Positions 1-10,708 are shown, numbered from the stretch's first letter. The stretch is 64,000 nt of DNA from MB1-2 sp046566065 (GCA_046566065.1 JBKHXK010000004.1:26616-90615); one strand, 5' to 3'. Program-made: numbers and translations. The notes: generated from the letters alone by a model not told the origin.

Positions 1-712
1 ACCCATCGGCGTCGATACACACCATCTCCCCGGGCTCCACGTCGCGGATGAATCGCGCCCCGAGAAGATCGAGGGCACAGGTTTCGGACGCCAGCACCCA
101 GCCACCGCCCGGTAGCCGTCCGATGCACAGCGGACGGAAACCTTGAGGGTCACGGGCTCCGAACAACACGTCCTCATTCATGATCGTGAAGGAGTAGGCC
201 CCGGAGAGCTTGGGCAGAACGTCGAGGATCGCCGCCCTCATGTCGCCCTTGTTAGCCCGAGCGATGTGGGCGGCCACCAGGTCCGTATCGGAGGTCGACC
301 GCAGCCGGGCCCCCTTCGGCGTGGGGTCCCCACCAGCCTCTGCCAGTGCAGCTGAAAGCCGCATCGAATTCACGAGATTCCCGTTGTGAGCGAGAGCTAT
401 CTGGCCAAGGGGGGAGCTCTTGTAGGTGGGCTGAGCGTTCTCCCAGGAGGTGGACCCCGTCGTCGAATAACGGGTGTGCCCGATCGCTAGGAACCCGCGC
501 AGGCTCTGCAGAACGGTCTCGTCGAAGGCCTGTGCGACCAGGCCGAGCTCCTTGTAGACGAGGATCGTCTGTCCGTCAGAGATCGCGATACCGGCAGACT
601 CCTGGCCGCGATGCTGGAGGGCGTACAGACCGTAGTAAGTAAGGCGCGCTACATCCTCGTCGGGTGCATAGATCCCGATGACGCCACAGGCGTCGCGCGC
701 TTCACCTGCCAT
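1..712 (-). CDS. purF: Amidophosphoribosyltransferase PurF (3' part off the window)
   Basis: First committed step of de novo purine synthesis: glutamine and PRPP give phosphoribosylamine, in the cytoplasm. The visible 237 residues are the N-terminal Ntn-type glutaminase domain. The protein starts MAGEARDACGVIGIYAP; Cys9 is the expected nucleophile, freed by removal of an 8-residue propeptide, as in the Bacillus-type enzyme. Further family motifs are LQHRGQES, GHTRYSTTG and LAHNGNLVN. The PRTase domain lies beyond base 1. The ATG at 712-710 shares one base with the purL stop (TGATG), so it is translationally coupled and last of the visible tetR-purB-purC-purS-purQ-purL-purF run. Identity is clear; only the C-terminal half is unseen. 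Confidence 0.96.
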   Translation of the reverse strand, partial: MAGEARDACGVIGIYAPDEDVARLTYYGLYALQHRGQESAGIAISDGQTILVYKELGLVAQAFDETVLQSLRGFLAIGHTRYSTTGSTSWENAQPTYKSSPLGQIALAHNGNLVNSMRLSAALAEAGGDPTPKGARLRSTSDTDLVAAHIARANKGDMRAAILDVLPKLSGAYSFTIMNEDVLFGARDPQGFRPLCIGRLPGGGWVLASETCALDLLGARFIRDVEPGEMVCIDADG

Positions 713-2910
713 CAGCTCACACTAGCGGACATAGCTTCAGGAAAACCGCCTTCGAACACGTCCCGAGCGACGTCTCGGGCAACGACAAATGACCCGAAAT
801 CGAATGGCCCGGCGGTCACCGAGCCGATCACTTGGAAGCTCACTACATGCTCATCGGCAGCGCGCCGCACCGCCTCAAGAGCCGACTCGGGAAAGGACAC
901 CACAGCGCGGGACGGCGACTCCGAGAAGAGCAAGCGATGGGCCTCCCCTGGTCCGAGCTGTATGTCGAAGCCCACGCGGCCGGCCAGCGCAGACTCAGCG
1001 AGGGTGACCGCGAGCCCGCCCCCGCTGCAATCGTGCGCCGAGGAGAACAGGTTGCTTGCTGCTCCGGCTATCAGCAGGCCCTGGAGGTTGCGCTCGGCCG
1101 TCATGTCCAGGCGCGGCGGCCGGCCGGCAACGACCCCATGGATCGTCTTGGCGAACTCGCTGCCGCCGAAGTCACTCGGATCCGTGACGCCCAACAGAGC
1201 GATCAGGTCCCCCTCGGCGCGGAACGCAAGGCCGACCGAGCGATCGGGAGCGGGCAGTGACCCCAGCATGCCTATGACCGGCGTGGGGTAGATCGCTCTG
1301 CCCTTCGTCTCGTTGTAGAAGGACACGTTGCCGCCGGTGACGGGGGTGCGCAGGTCTCGGCACGCATCCCCTATGCCCCTCACTGCCTCCGCGAACTGCC
1401 ACATCACCTCGGGCTTCTCCGGATTGCCGAAGTTCAAGCAGTTGGTGATCGCCAGCGGCGTGCCGCCGACGGTCGCCACGTTCCGCGCAGCCTCCGCAAC
1501 CGCGAGGCGCGCCCCTTCGTAGGGGTCGAGATAACAGAAGCGCCCCGGACCGTCGACGCTGATAGCCACGGCGACGTCGTGACCCGGCAACCGGATGACT
1601 GCGGCGTCCCCGCCGGGGCCCTGGACGGTACCCAGGAAGATCATGTGGTCGTACTGCTCCCATACCCATCGCTTGGAAGCGATCGCGGGAGATCCGAGTA
1701 GCTTCAGGAAAGCTGCCTCGAGATCGGCGGGTGCGTCGTCGCCCGGGCCTTCGGCGTGCAGCTCGTCCAACCACCCAGGTCGTTGCATCGGGCGGTTGTA
1801 GACGGGACCCTCCTCGGCCAGGGCGGCGGCGGGCACGTCGGCAAGCACGGTGCCCTCGCCGACCACCTCGACCTTGCCCGACTTCGTCACCTGGCCCAAC
1901 ACGTTGGCCTCGAGCTCCCACTTGCGGCAGATCGCCAGGACCTCGTCGACGTTGGAGGGGTCCACCACTGCGAGCATCCGCTCCTGGGACTCCGAGATCA
2001 TGATCTCGAAGGGCTCCATGTCCGCCTCTCGCAGGTGCACCGCGCGGATGTCGACCGTCATGCCGGTTCCGGCTTTGGAAGCCATCTCGGAAGTGGGGCA
2101 CGAGATGCCGCCCGCACCGAGATCCTGGAATCCGGCGAGGAGGTCCTTCCGCACGAGCTCCAGGCACGCCTCGATCAACAGCTTCTCGGTGAAAGGATCG
2201 CCCACCTGAACCGAAGGCCGCTTGTCTCCTGAAGAGTCGTCGAACTCAGCCGAGGCCAGGACACTTGCTCCACCGATCCCGTCTCGGCCCGTAGAGGATC
2301 CGATCAGGATGACCGCATTCCCCTCGCCTTCGGCGCGACCGTGCATCAACCGGTCCTCGATCAATCCGAGGCAGGCCACATTGACGAGCGGGTTCTCCGC
2401 GTAACAATCCTCGAAGACGACTTCACCGCCCACGGTGGGGACGCCGATCGAGTTCCCGTAGTTCGAGATGCCGTGGACGACACCTTCGACGAGGTATCGG
2501 GTACGAGGATCATCCAATGGTCCGAACCGCAAGGGGTCCATCAGAGCGATCGGGCGCGCTCCCATCGACAAGATGTCTCGAACGATCCCACCGACGCCGG
2601 TCGCCGCCCCGTTGAAGGGTTCGACGAACGAAGGGTGGTTGTGCGACTCGATCTTCCACGCGACCGAGACGCCGGGCGACACCTCCACGATCCCGGCACC
2701 TTCGCCGGGTCCCACCAGCACATGCGGGGCGTCGGTCGGTAGATCGCGCAGGTGGATCCGGCTCGACTTGTAGGAGCAGTGCTCGCTCCACATGACCGAG
2801 AACATCGCGAGCTCAGTATGCGAAGGGTCGCGCCCGAGACGCTGTTTGATCGCATCGAGTTCATCGTCCGTGAGTCCCAGCTCGCGGTGAAGATCCGGCG
2901 CCAGTGTCAC
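712..2910 (-). CDS. purL: Phosphoribosylformylglycinamidine synthase subunit PurL
   Basis: ATP-dependent synthetase subunit of FGAM synthase; works with PurQ (glutaminase) and PurS. The 732 residues are the usual size of the small PurL found with separate PurQ and PurS. Motifs seen include WSEHCSYKSS near residue 40 (with the conserved His), DLGAGGISC, NCLNFGNPEKPEV, GGNVSFYNET and DCSGGGLAVTLAES, covering the duplicated AIRS-like N and C domains. I choose the GTG at 2910 because it overlaps the purQ stop as GTGA and gives the normal N-terminus; longer frames upstream run inside purQ. Confidence 0.95.
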   Translation of the reverse strand: MTLAPDLHRELGLTDDELDAIKQRLGRDPSHTELAMFSVMWSEHCSYKSSRIHLRDLPTDAPHVLVGPGEGAGIVEVSPGVSVAWKIESHNHPSFVEPFNGAATGVGGIVRDILSMGARPIALMDPLRFGPLDDPRTRYLVEGVVHGISNYGNSIGVPTVGGEVVFEDCYAENPLVNVACLGLIEDRLMHGRAEGEGNAVILIGSSTGRDGIGGASVLASAEFDDSSGDKRPSVQVGDPFTEKLLIEACLELVRKDLLAGFQDLGAGGISCPTSEMASKAGTGMTVDIRAVHLREADMEPFEIMISESQERMLAVVDPSNVDEVLAICRKWELEANVLGQVTKSGKVEVVGEGTVLADVPAAALAEEGPVYNRPMQRPGWLDELHAEGPGDDAPADLEAAFLKLLGSPAIASKRWVWEQYDHMIFLGTVQGPGGDAAVIRLPGHDVAVAISVDGPGRFCYLDPYEGARLAVAEAARNVATVGGTPLAITNCLNFGNPEKPEVMWQFAEAVRGIGDACRDLRTPVTGGNVSFYNETKGRAIYPTPVIGMLGSLPAPDRSVGLAFRAEGDLIALLGVTDPSDFGGSEFAKTIHGVVAGRPPRLDMTAERNLQGLLIAGAASNLFSSAHDCSGGGLAVTLAESALAGRVGFDIQLGPGEAHRLLFSESPSRAVVSFPESALEAVRRAADEHVVSFQVIGSVTAGPFDFGSFVVARDVARDVFEGGFPEAMSASVS

Positions 2911-3587
2911 GCGGACACCGTCCGGCGCGCCGCCACGTGGTCGATCAAGGAGCCGAACAAGACGCGGCCGTCGGCTGAACCGAGCAGGTCCTCGCAAGCG
3001 CGTTCCGGGTGGGGCATCAGCCCGAAGACATTGCCCTGGTCGTTGCATATCCCGGCGACATCGTCGAGGGAACCGTTCGGGTTCTCCTGATATCTCAAGA
3101 CGATCTGTCCGTTCGCACGGAGACGCTCGAGCTCGTTCGGCTCGGCGTACCAATTGCCCTCGAAGTGGTTGATGGGGATCGTGAGCAACTGCCCCGGTTC
3201 TGCGCGCGCCGTGAACGCGGTCTCGGCATTGTCCACACGGAGCGTCACCCACTTGCACAGGAACTTCAGACCGGAGTTCTTCCTAAGCGCCCCCGGAAGC
3301 ATCCCGGCCTCGCAAAGGATCTGGAACCCGTTGCAGATACCCAGCACCAGACCGCCGCTTTCCGCGTGAGCCCGTACGGCATCCATGAGCGGGGAGAACC
3401 GAGCCAGAGCCCCGGTCCTCAGGTAATCGCCGTGAGCGAACCCGCCGGGCAATACGACAAGATCTACATCGGGCAGCTCGCGGTCCCCGTGCCACAACAT
3501 CTGGGGCTCGGCCCCCAGCGCATCGAAAGCCCGGAAGCAGTCTTGCTCGCAGTTCGATCCGGGGAACACGACGATCCCGACCTTCAT
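2907..3587 (-). CDS. purQ: Phosphoribosylformylglycinamidine synthase subunit PurQ
   Basis: Class I glutamine amidotransferase subunit of FGAM synthase; supplies ammonia to PurL. It has 226 residues starting MKVGIVVFPGSNCEQD. The catalytic triad is visible: Cys85 in VLGICNGFQ, and His193 and Glu195 in GLMPHPERACE. The ATG at 3587 overlaps the purS stop (ATGA), and its own stop overlaps the purL GTG, so purS, purQ and purL are coupled and probably made in matched amounts for the PurSQL complex. Confidence 0.96.
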   Translation of the reverse strand: MKVGIVVFPGSNCEQDCFRAFDALGAEPQMLWHGDRELPDVDLVVLPGGFAHGDYLRTGALARFSPLMDAVRAHAESGGLVLGICNGFQILCEAGMLPGALRKNSGLKFLCKWVTLRVDNAETAFTARAEPGQLLTIPINHFEGNWYAEPNELERLRANGQIVLRYQENPNGSLDDVAGICNDQGNVFGLMPHPERACEDLLGSADGRVLFGSLIDHVAARRTVSA

Positions 3588-3829
3588 CCGATCGACACCT
3601 CGTAGGACTCGATCACGGGGTTGGCCAATAGCCGCTCGCACATCTCCTGCACCTTGGAGCGCGCCTCGTCCGCGTTCGCCGCCTCCACCTCGAGCTCGAT
3701 CCGTTTGCCTACGCGGACCCCAGTGACGCCGTCGTATCCGAGGACCGGCAAAGCCTTCTCGATCGTTTGGCCCTGCGGATCGGAGATCCCGGGCTTCAGC
3801 ATCACGTCTACCCGAGCTGAGTAGGACAT
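3584..3829 (-). CDS. purS: Phosphoribosylformylglycinamidine synthase subunit PurS
   Basis: Small structural subunit that joins PurQ and PurL in FGAM synthase and helps ammonia channelling. It is 81 residues, normal for PurS. It starts MSYSARVDVMLKPGISDPQG and contains the LGYDGVTGVRVGKRIEL core and an NPVIESYEV C-terminus, all typical. The start codon lies 22 bases inside the end of the upstream membrane-protein gene, and its stop overlaps the purQ ATG. Confidence 0.94.
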   Translation of the reverse strand: MSYSARVDVMLKPGISDPQGQTIEKALPVLGYDGVTGVRVGKRIELEVEAANADEARSKVQEMCERLLANPVIESYEVSIG

Positions 3830-4574
3830 CCGGCCCCCTCTGGGATCAGGAAGGTGGCGCCGACGAACGCGGCGATGACTAGGGCTAGGCAAGCTAACGC
3901 GGTTGCCGCCCCGGCGACCGCCCGCCAGCGCGGCAGCGAGCTGGTGCGCTGGACACCGCGCGCCAGCAGGAACAGCGTCCACACGAGAGCGCTCAGACCG
4001 AGGGCGATCGAGAACGCGGCCCAGGCCGTCGAGACAGGATCGACCAACTCTGCGGTCGTGAACGTGTCGCGTCCGACGATCAGAAGATCGAGCGGGAGCA
4101 GAAGGAGGAGCGGCAATACCTGAGGGAGTTGAGACGCCCCCCAGACCAGTCGCAACTCGTAGGGCTCGGGCTTGTCCCCCCCGAGGGCCGACAGCATGTG
4201 CGGACCCGCCACACCCCACAACGACTGTGTCAGCAGTCCGAGGATCGATCCCAGGACGGCCGCCGCCACGATGAACCCCGTCAGATAGGTGGCGCTGCAG
4301 ACCTCGCGTACCCCGAGCAGCGCGCCGATCTTCAACCACAACATCGACAGCGAGGCGCCGCCTATAGCTCCCAAAAAGAGAGGCGCTATCCCTTCGGCGG
4401 GCCTGCTCCCGGTTCTGCTGCGGCGCTCCGCGTGCGCCAGCGCTGCGGAGAAACCAGCTTTAGGAGACAGAAGCACCGACCTGAGCGTGAGACCGAGCCG
4501 GGCAGATTCGTGCGTGCGGTTTCGGCTTTCCTTCGCCCCGACGGCGGCGCGCCGGGCTCTTGCTGCGCTGCGAC

Positions 4575-4599
<25 letters not shown>
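3808..4599 (-). CDS. YIP1-family-like multipass membrane protein inside the purine operon
   Basis: A 263-residue protein with a basic N-terminus (about 65 residues) and five likely membrane spans (near residues 70-94, 104-124, 156-175, 190-214 and 228-251). The overall layout resembles bacterial YIP1-domain proteins, but I see no catalytic motif and cannot give a function. Its ATG lies 25 bases inside purC and its end overlaps purS by 22 bases, so it is embedded in the purine operon and almost surely co-transcribed. A transport, trafficking or stress role is only a guess from location. Confidence 0.6.
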
Positions 4600-5452
<853 letters not shown>

Positions 5453-5456
<4 letters not shown>

Positions 5457-6751
5457 AGCTTCTCCAAGCGCTCGAAGATGGTCTGGGCGTTCTGCACGTA
5501 ACGGTTCTGATCGAAGCACTGCTCTATCTCATCGGGCTCTAGATGTTGCGTGACGTCGGGATCGGATTTGAGAAGCTCCTTGAGATGGCGGCCTTCGTCC
5601 CAGGCCGTCATCGCATTGCGCTGCACCAGCGCATACGCGTCCTCGCGCTGGAGCGAGCCCTTCGCGAGGAGCGTGGTCAGTACGGTTTGCGAGTGCACCA
5701 GACCGTATGAGTTCTCTAGGTTCTCGAGCATGCGCTTGGGATCGACGACCAAGCCGTCAACCACCCAACGCATCTTCTCGAGCATGTAATCGAGCAAGGT
5801 GCAGGCATCCGCGAATGTGACGCGTTCCACCGAGGAGTGGGAGATGTCGCGCTCGTGCCACAGCGCCACGTTCTCGAACCCCGTCTGCGCGTACGCGCGC
5901 AACAACCGCGCCAGCCCGCAGATACGTTCGCAGATGATCGGGTTCCGCTTGTGCGGCATGGCCGAGGATCCCTTCTGACCTTTGGCGAAGGGCTCCTGCG
6001 CCTCGCGCACCTCTGTTCGCTGGAGGTGCCTTATCTCTTGGGCGAACCGCTCGAGCGATGCGCCGGTGATCGCGATCGCCGCCAGGAACTCCGCGTGCCG
6101 GTCGCGAGCCGTCACCTGCGTGGCCACATCCTCGATACCCAGACCCAGGCGATCGCATATGTAGCTCTCGACCTCGGGGTCCAGTTGCGAATACGTCCCG
6201 ACCGCTCCGGAGATCTTTCCAACCGCGACCGAGTCGCGCGCCCGGCGCAGGCGCTCCCGGTCGCGCGACAGCTCGACAGCCCAGCCGGCAAGCTTGGCTC
6301 CGAAGGTCGTGGGCTCCGCGTGAACCCCATGTGTGCGCCCCGCGATCAGGGTCTCGCGATGCTCCAGCGCGCGGCGGCGGATCGTCTCGATGAGGCGGCC
6401 GACACCCTCGAGGAGCAGGTCTCCGGCGTCCCGCAGGGCCACGGCGGTGGCGGTGTCCAGGACGTCAGACGAAGTCATTCCGTAGTGGATGTGCCGACCG
6501 GCGTCGCCGACGTTCTCGCGCACGTTCTCCACGAAAGCCACCACGTCGTGATGGCGCGTCGCCTCGATCTCCTCGATCCGGGCCACATCGAACGCGGCCT
6601 TCTCCTTTATCTGGGTCAGATCGTCGACGCTGACCTGCTCGAGGCGCACGCGCGCCTCAACGGCCAGGATCTCGATCTCGAGCCAGCGGGAGAACTTCGC
6701 CCGTTCCGAGAAGATCGCCGCCATCTCGTCGCGGCTGTAACGGGGGATCAC
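5453..6751 (-). CDS. purB: Adenylosuccinate lyase PurB
   Basis: Cleaves SAICAR to AICAR plus fumarate and adenylosuccinate to AMP plus fumarate. It has 432 residues of the fumarase/aspartase superfamily; the signature SSAMPHKRNPI and the motifs IHYGMTSSDVLDT and GRTHGVHAEPTTFG are present. The start is GTG at 6751, overlapping the upstream tetR stop (GTGA); it gives the standard N-terminus MIPRYSRDEMAAIFS. It is the first biosynthetic gene of the tetR-led operon. Confidence 0.96.
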
Positions 6752-7350
6752 GAGGCCATCCTACTGACGGGCTCGGAGCGGCCGAGGAGAGCCATCACGG
6801 TCTCTTCGACCAGCGTCTGGACCTCGGAATCGATGGCTGACCCGTTCGTGAGCGCTCTGCGCAGCGCCGCCTGAGGGACGTCGATCAGGGCGAAACGAAG
6901 CCGGGCCAGAGAGGTCCCCGGGAGCCGGGCCGAGAAGCGCCGGAGGGTGTCCGTCAGGTCGTTCCCAAGGCGGTTGGCGCGCCGGAACACCTCCGGCGGC
7001 CACTCGTTCTTGGTCAGGTCGGCCTTCCCGTAGGCAAGGAAGAAAGAGGCCTCGGACGGCCGCCTCCGGGCCCAATCCAGGGTGCCCCGGACGGCCGTCA
7101 GCGCCGCTGCCTCGGGGTCCGGGCCGGCCAGGGCGCCGGCGAGCTCGCCCCGGAAGCGCTCTCCAGCCCTCAACCAAGCAGACGCCACCAGCACGTCGCG
7201 CGACGGGAACCGGTGATAGATCGACCCGCTCGGCGCGCCGAGCAGAGCGGCCACCCCGGTGGCCGAAACTGCGGCCACTCCCTTGCGCTTCACGACCTCG
7301 ACGACGGCGTCGAGGATCTGGTCGCTCGAGTACTTCGGGGGCCGCGCCAC
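6748..7350 (-). CDS. TetR-family transcriptional regulator leading the purine operon
   Basis: A 200-residue repressor-type protein. Residues 1-50 form the TetR helix-turn-helix (YSSDQILDAVVEVVKRKG, then GVAALLGAPSGSIYHRFPSR). The rest is a helical ligand-binding domain with no recognisable ligand motif. GTG start at 7350; a TAGTCT hexamer ends 6 bases upstream, predicting a leaderless transcript. Its stop overlaps purB (GTGA), so it is co-transcribed with purB-purC-purS-purQ-purL-purF. Whether it controls these genes or merely shares the transcript cannot be read from the sequence. Confidence 0.85.
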   Translation of the reverse strand: MARPPKYSSDQILDAVVEVVKRKGVAAVSATGVAALLGAPSGSIYHRFPSRDVLVASAWLRAGERFRGELAGALAGPDPEAAALTAVRGTLDWARRRPSEASFFLAYGKADLTKNEWPPEVFRRANRLGNDLTDTLRRFSARLPGTSLARLRFALIDVPQAALRRALTNGSAIDSEVQTLVEETVMALLGRSEPVSRMAS

Positions 7351-7356
7351 GACTAG

Positions 7357-7362
7357 AGACTA
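7357..7362 (-). promoter_or_regulatory. Predicted -10 element for leaderless tetR-pur transcript
   Basis: TAGTCT on the minus strand ends 6 bases before the GTG of tetR, so transcription should begin at or next to the start codon. No good -35 hexamer and no ribosome binding site are seen. The 68-base space between purE and tetR holds nothing else recognisable. Confidence 0.5.
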
Positions 7363-7418
7363 GCCTCGGAAACCTCCGCGAACCCGGATTTGTAGCGTTA
7401 TGGAGAGCCCTCTCTAGA

Positions 7419-7883
7419 TCAGAGCTTCAGGCCCTCGGACAACTCCTTCTTGTAGTCGCGCAGCTTGGCCATCAGGGCGTCGTCGCCGGTGGCGATCATC
7501 TGGACGGCGAGCACGGCGGCGTTCTTCGACCCGCCGATCGCCACGGTCGCCACCGGGACGCCGGGAGGCATCTGCACGCAGGAATAGAGCGCGTCGGCCC
7601 CGGCCAAGCCCTCTTGATACAGCGGCACCCCGATGACCGGCAGCGTCGTGTGGGCGGCAACGACGCCCGGCAGGTGGGCGGCGAGACCCGCGCCCGCGAT
7701 CAGAACCTTGAGCCCTCGATCCGCCGCGCTCGAGGCGTACTCGCTCACCCGTGCGGGTTTCCGGTGTGCGGACATCACCTCGGTCTCGTGAGCGACACCG
7801 AACCGGTCCAGCACGGCATGCGCCTTCTCCATGATCGGCAGATCCGACTCGCTACCCATGACTATCCCTACCAACGGTGCCAC
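7419..7883 (-). CDS. purE: N5-carboxyaminoimidazole ribonucleotide mutase PurE
   Basis: Converts N5-CAIR to CAIR. It has 154 residues with the class I PurE motifs GIVMGSESDLPIM, VMSAHRKPARV, AGAGLAAHLPGVVAAHT and PVIGVPL. The GTG at 7883 shares one base with the purD stop (TAGTG), and an AGGAGC ribosome binding site lies just upstream. It is last in dodecin-purA-purD-purE. No purK is seen in the window, so the N5-CAIR-forming enzyme must be elsewhere. Confidence 0.95.
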   Translation of the reverse strand: MAPLVGIVMGSESDLPIMEKAHAVLDRFGVAHETEVMSAHRKPARVSEYASSAADRGLKVLIAGAGLAAHLPGVVAAHTTLPVIGVPLYQEGLAGADALYSCVQMPPGVPVATVAIGGSKNAAVLAVQMIATGDDALMAKLRDYKKELSEGLKL

Positions 7884-9166
7884 TAGTTGCTCCTTTCGGC
7901 TTCCTGGGCTCGCAGCCCTATGTCGGTACGTACGTGTTTCCTCTCGAAGTCGATGAATGAAACCGCCTCGTAAGCCCGAGCGCGAGCCTCGGCGAACGAG
8001 GCCCCCAGAGCGCTCACCGCCAGCACCCGTCCGCCGGCTGTGACGACACGGCCGTCGCTGACCTTGGTCCCGGCATGGAACACAACCGCTCCCTCGACCG
8101 CGGCTGCCGACTCCAACCCGAAGATCTCGTGCCCGGTGGAGTGCTTGCCGGGATAGCCACCGCTCGCGACTACGACCGTGACGCACGCGCCCGGTGACCA
8201 CTTCAGCTCCACGCCGCGGAGATCCCCGGTCGCAGCAGCGAGAGCCGCTGCTCCGAGATCGCTTTCCAATCTTGGGAGGAGCGCTTGCGTCTCGGGATCG
8301 CCGAAACGGACGTTGAACTCGACGACTTTCGGGCCCTTGCTCGTCAGCGCTAGGCCTGCATACAAGGCCCCGACGAAAGGGGCGCCGTCCGCGGCGGTCT
8401 GCTCAACCAAAGGACGGATCACCTCGTCGACGATCTGACGCTCTGTGTCCGGCGGACAGGCCGGCACGGGGCTATACGAACCCATGCCCCCGGTGTTCGG
8501 GCCTCGATCGTCGTCTCGTGCGCGCTTGTAGTCCTGAGCCGGCTCGCATGCGACAACGTTGCTTCCATCGCAGAGCGCGATCAGCGACGTCTCCTGCCCA
8601 TCGAGGAACTCCTCGATGACCACGCTTCTACCCGCGTCGCCGAACCTGCCCTCGATCAGACGTTCCTGCAACGCGCGGATCGCTGTGTCGCGGTCTTCTG
8701 TAACGACGACACCCTTCCCCGCCGCGAGCCCATCCGCCTTGATCACATAGGGAGGGCCGAGCTCGTCGAGATAGCTCGTGGCCTCCTGTACGTCGGTGAA
8801 GGAGCGCCACGCCGCGGTGGGGATACCAGCGCGTTCCATCAGCTCTTTGGCGAAAGATTTCGAGCCCTCGATGCGCGCTGCGGCCGCGGAGGGTCCGAAT
8901 ACGGGTGTTCCCCCCTCGGTCAAGGCGTCGGCGACCCCGGCTACCAGAGGGGCTTCCGGCCCCACGAAGACGAGATCGGGAGCGATCTCCTTCACGAGGG
9001 CGGCGACCTGGACGACGTCTTCGATATCGCAGGGAACCGTCTCGGCCAACCCTGCGATGCCCGGGTTCCCCGGTGCCACGACCAACTCCGACACGCTGGC
9101 GGATCGAGACAGCGACCACGCGAGCGCGCTCTCACGCCCTCCCGACCCGAGCAGCAGGACCTTCAA
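7883..9166 (-). CDS. purD: Phosphoribosylamine-glycine ligase PurD
   Basis: ATP-grasp enzyme making GAR from phosphoribosylamine and glycine. It has 427 residues; the N-terminus KVLLLGSGGRESALAW, the A/B domain motifs YVIKADGLAAGKGVVV and EEFLDGQETSLIALCDG, and the core motifs DYKRARDDDRGPNTGGMGSY and VEFNVRFGDPETQ are all present. The start is a TTG at 9166 that overlaps the purA stop as TTGA; it gives the normal N-terminus. Frames that continue upstream lie within purA. Confidence 0.95.
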   Translation of the reverse strand: MKVLLLGSGGRESALAWSLSRSASVSELVVAPGNPGIAGLAETVPCDIEDVVQVAALVKEIAPDLVFVGPEAPLVAGVADALTEGGTPVFGPSAAAARIEGSKSFAKELMERAGIPTAAWRSFTDVQEATSYLDELGPPYVIKADGLAAGKGVVVTEDRDTAIRALQERLIEGRFGDAGRSVVIEEFLDGQETSLIALCDGSNVVACEPAQDYKRARDDDRGPNTGGMGSYSPVPACPPDTERQIVDEVIRPLVEQTAADGAPFVGALYAGLALTSKGPKVVEFNVRFGDPETQALLPRLESDLGAAALAAATGDLRGVELKWSPGACVTVVVASGGYPGKHSTGHEIFGLESAAAVEGAVVFHAGTKVSDGRVVTAGGRVLAVSALGASFAEARARAYEAVSFIDFERKHVRTDIGLRAQEAERSN

Positions 9167-10449
9167 GAGGCCTCGTGGGAGACGGACACGATCTGATCCC
9201 TGCCCGGGCCGACCGAAGCCCACGACACGGGTGTGTCCACCAGTCGCTCGATGGCTTCCAGATAAGCGCGTGCCTCCTTGGGCAGGTCGTCGATCTTGCG
9301 AGCCTGCGTCAGGTCCTGCGACCAACCCGGAAGCTCTTCGTAGATCGGTTGGCACTTGTTGAAGATGGTCTGGTTCGGAGGGAAGTGCTCGTAGCGCTCC
9401 CCTTCGTACTCGTAAGCAACGCAGACCTTGATCTCTGAGAACTCCGACAGAACGTCGAGCTTCGTCACGACGATCTCGGTCAACGTGTTCAGCCGGGCCG
9501 CGTAACGTCCTGCGACCGCATCGAACCACCCGCACCTGCGTTTGCGACCGGTCGTCGTGCCGTACTCCCCACCGGCTTCCACGAGTATCTCCGCGTCTGC
9601 CGGATCGGCTTCCGAGGGGAATGGGCCCGATCCCACGCGCGTGCAGTAGGCCTTGGAGATACCGATCACGCGCTGGATATCGCGCGGCCCCACCCCGGCC
9701 CCCGCGCAAGCACCGCCTGCGATCGGGTTGGAGGACGTTACGAACGGATACGTGCCGTGATCGAGATCGAGAAGCGTCGCCTGAGCTCCTTCGAAGAGAA
9801 CCGTCTTCCCAGCATCGAGCGCATCGTGGATCAACGGGTCCGTGTCGGTGATGTGCGGCGCGAGCCGCTCCGCATAGGAGAGATATTGCTGCTCGATCTC
9901 GCCCTGCTCCAGCGGCAGGCGCCCGTACACACGGGTCAGCAACAGGTTCTTCTCCTTGAGGGCAACCTCGAGCTTGGCGGAGAAGATCTTCGGATCCAAC
10001 AGGTCCTGGACCCGGAGACCGACGCGCGTCGCCTTGTCCGCGTACGCGGGTCCGATGCCTCTCTTGGTCGTGCCGAGGCGATTCTTGCCGAGCCGACGCT
10101 CGGTCACCCGATCGAGCTCCAGGTGGTACGGCATGATCAGATGCGCGTTGCCCGACACCAACAAACGTGCGGTCGAGATCCCCCGAGTCTCCAGCGCGTC
10201 CAGCTCTTCGATCAGGACCTGAGGGTCGACGACGACCCCGGGGCCTATCACCGGGACGCAGTGCGGGTACAGGATCCCGGTGGGAACCAGGTGTAGCGCG
10301 TACCGCTCACCCTCCACCACGATCGTGTGGCCCGCGTTGTTGCCGCCCTGGTACCGGACCACGAGGTCGGTGCCTTCGGCGAGGAGGTCGGTGACCTTCC
10401 CCTTTCCTTCGTCACCCCACTGGGTGCCGACCAGAGCTATCCCGGGCAT
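9163..10449 (-). CDS. purA: Adenylosuccinate synthetase PurA
   Basis: Converts IMP and aspartate to adenylosuccinate using GTP. It has 428 residues; GTQWGDEGKGKVTDLL (P-loop and catalytic Asp), GGNNAGHTIV, GTTKRGIGPAYADK, LFEGAQATLLDLDHGTYP and TGRKRRCGWFD are visible. ATG at 10449 follows the dodecin stop by 16 bases, so both probably share one transcript. Its end overlaps purD. Confidence 0.96.
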   Translation of the reverse strand: MPGIALVGTQWGDEGKGKVTDLLAEGTDLVVRYQGGNNAGHTIVVEGERYALHLVPTGILYPHCVPVIGPGVVVDPQVLIEELDALETRGISTARLLVSGNAHLIMPYHLELDRVTERRLGKNRLGTTKRGIGPAYADKATRVGLRVQDLLDPKIFSAKLEVALKEKNLLLTRVYGRLPLEQGEIEQQYLSYAERLAPHITDTDPLIHDALDAGKTVLFEGAQATLLDLDHGTYPFVTSSNPIAGGACAGAGVGPRDIQRVIGISKAYCTRVGSGPFPSEADPADAEILVEAGGEYGTTTGRKRRCGWFDAVAGRYAARLNTLTEIVVTKLDVLSEFSEIKVCVAYEYEGERYEHFPPNQTIFNKCQPIYEELPGWSQDLTQARKIDDLPKEARAYLEAIERLVDTPVSWASVGPGRDQIVSVSHEAS

Positions 10450-10465
10450 GAGGCCGTGGAGCCGC

Positions 10466-10669
10466 TCAGCGCTCGATGCGGAACTTGATCCGCACGTGGG
10501 TGAGGTACTCGGTGATCTTGCCGTCCGAGACGGTGCATGAGGTGTCGAGGACCTCCATGCCGGTGATCCCACGGATCGTCCGCGCCGCTTCATCCAGAGC
10601 CTGAACGGCCGCGTCTCGCCACGAATCGGAGGAAACGCCCACCAGATCGATCGTCTTGATAACGGCCAT
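10466..10669 (-). CDS. Dodecin-family flavin-binding protein
   Basis: A 67-residue dodecin starting MAVIKTIDLVGVSSDSW, with the conserved SWRDAAVQALDEAARTIRG helix and a VTHVRIKF-type last strand (YLTHVRIKFRIER). Dodecins form 12-subunit hollow shells that store or buffer riboflavin, FMN or CoA. A strong GAGGAGGAG ribosome binding site lies 5-6 bases before the ATG, and a TACAAT -10 hexamer about 40 bases upstream. It heads the purA-purD-purE transcript. Confidence 0.9.
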   Translation of the reverse strand: MAVIKTIDLVGVSSDSWRDAAVQALDEAARTIRGITGMEVLDTSCTVSDGKITEYLTHVRIKFRIER

Positions 10670-10708
10670 GAGGCTCCTCCTCGGGGGATCTAGCGGTCGG
10701 CGAGGGCG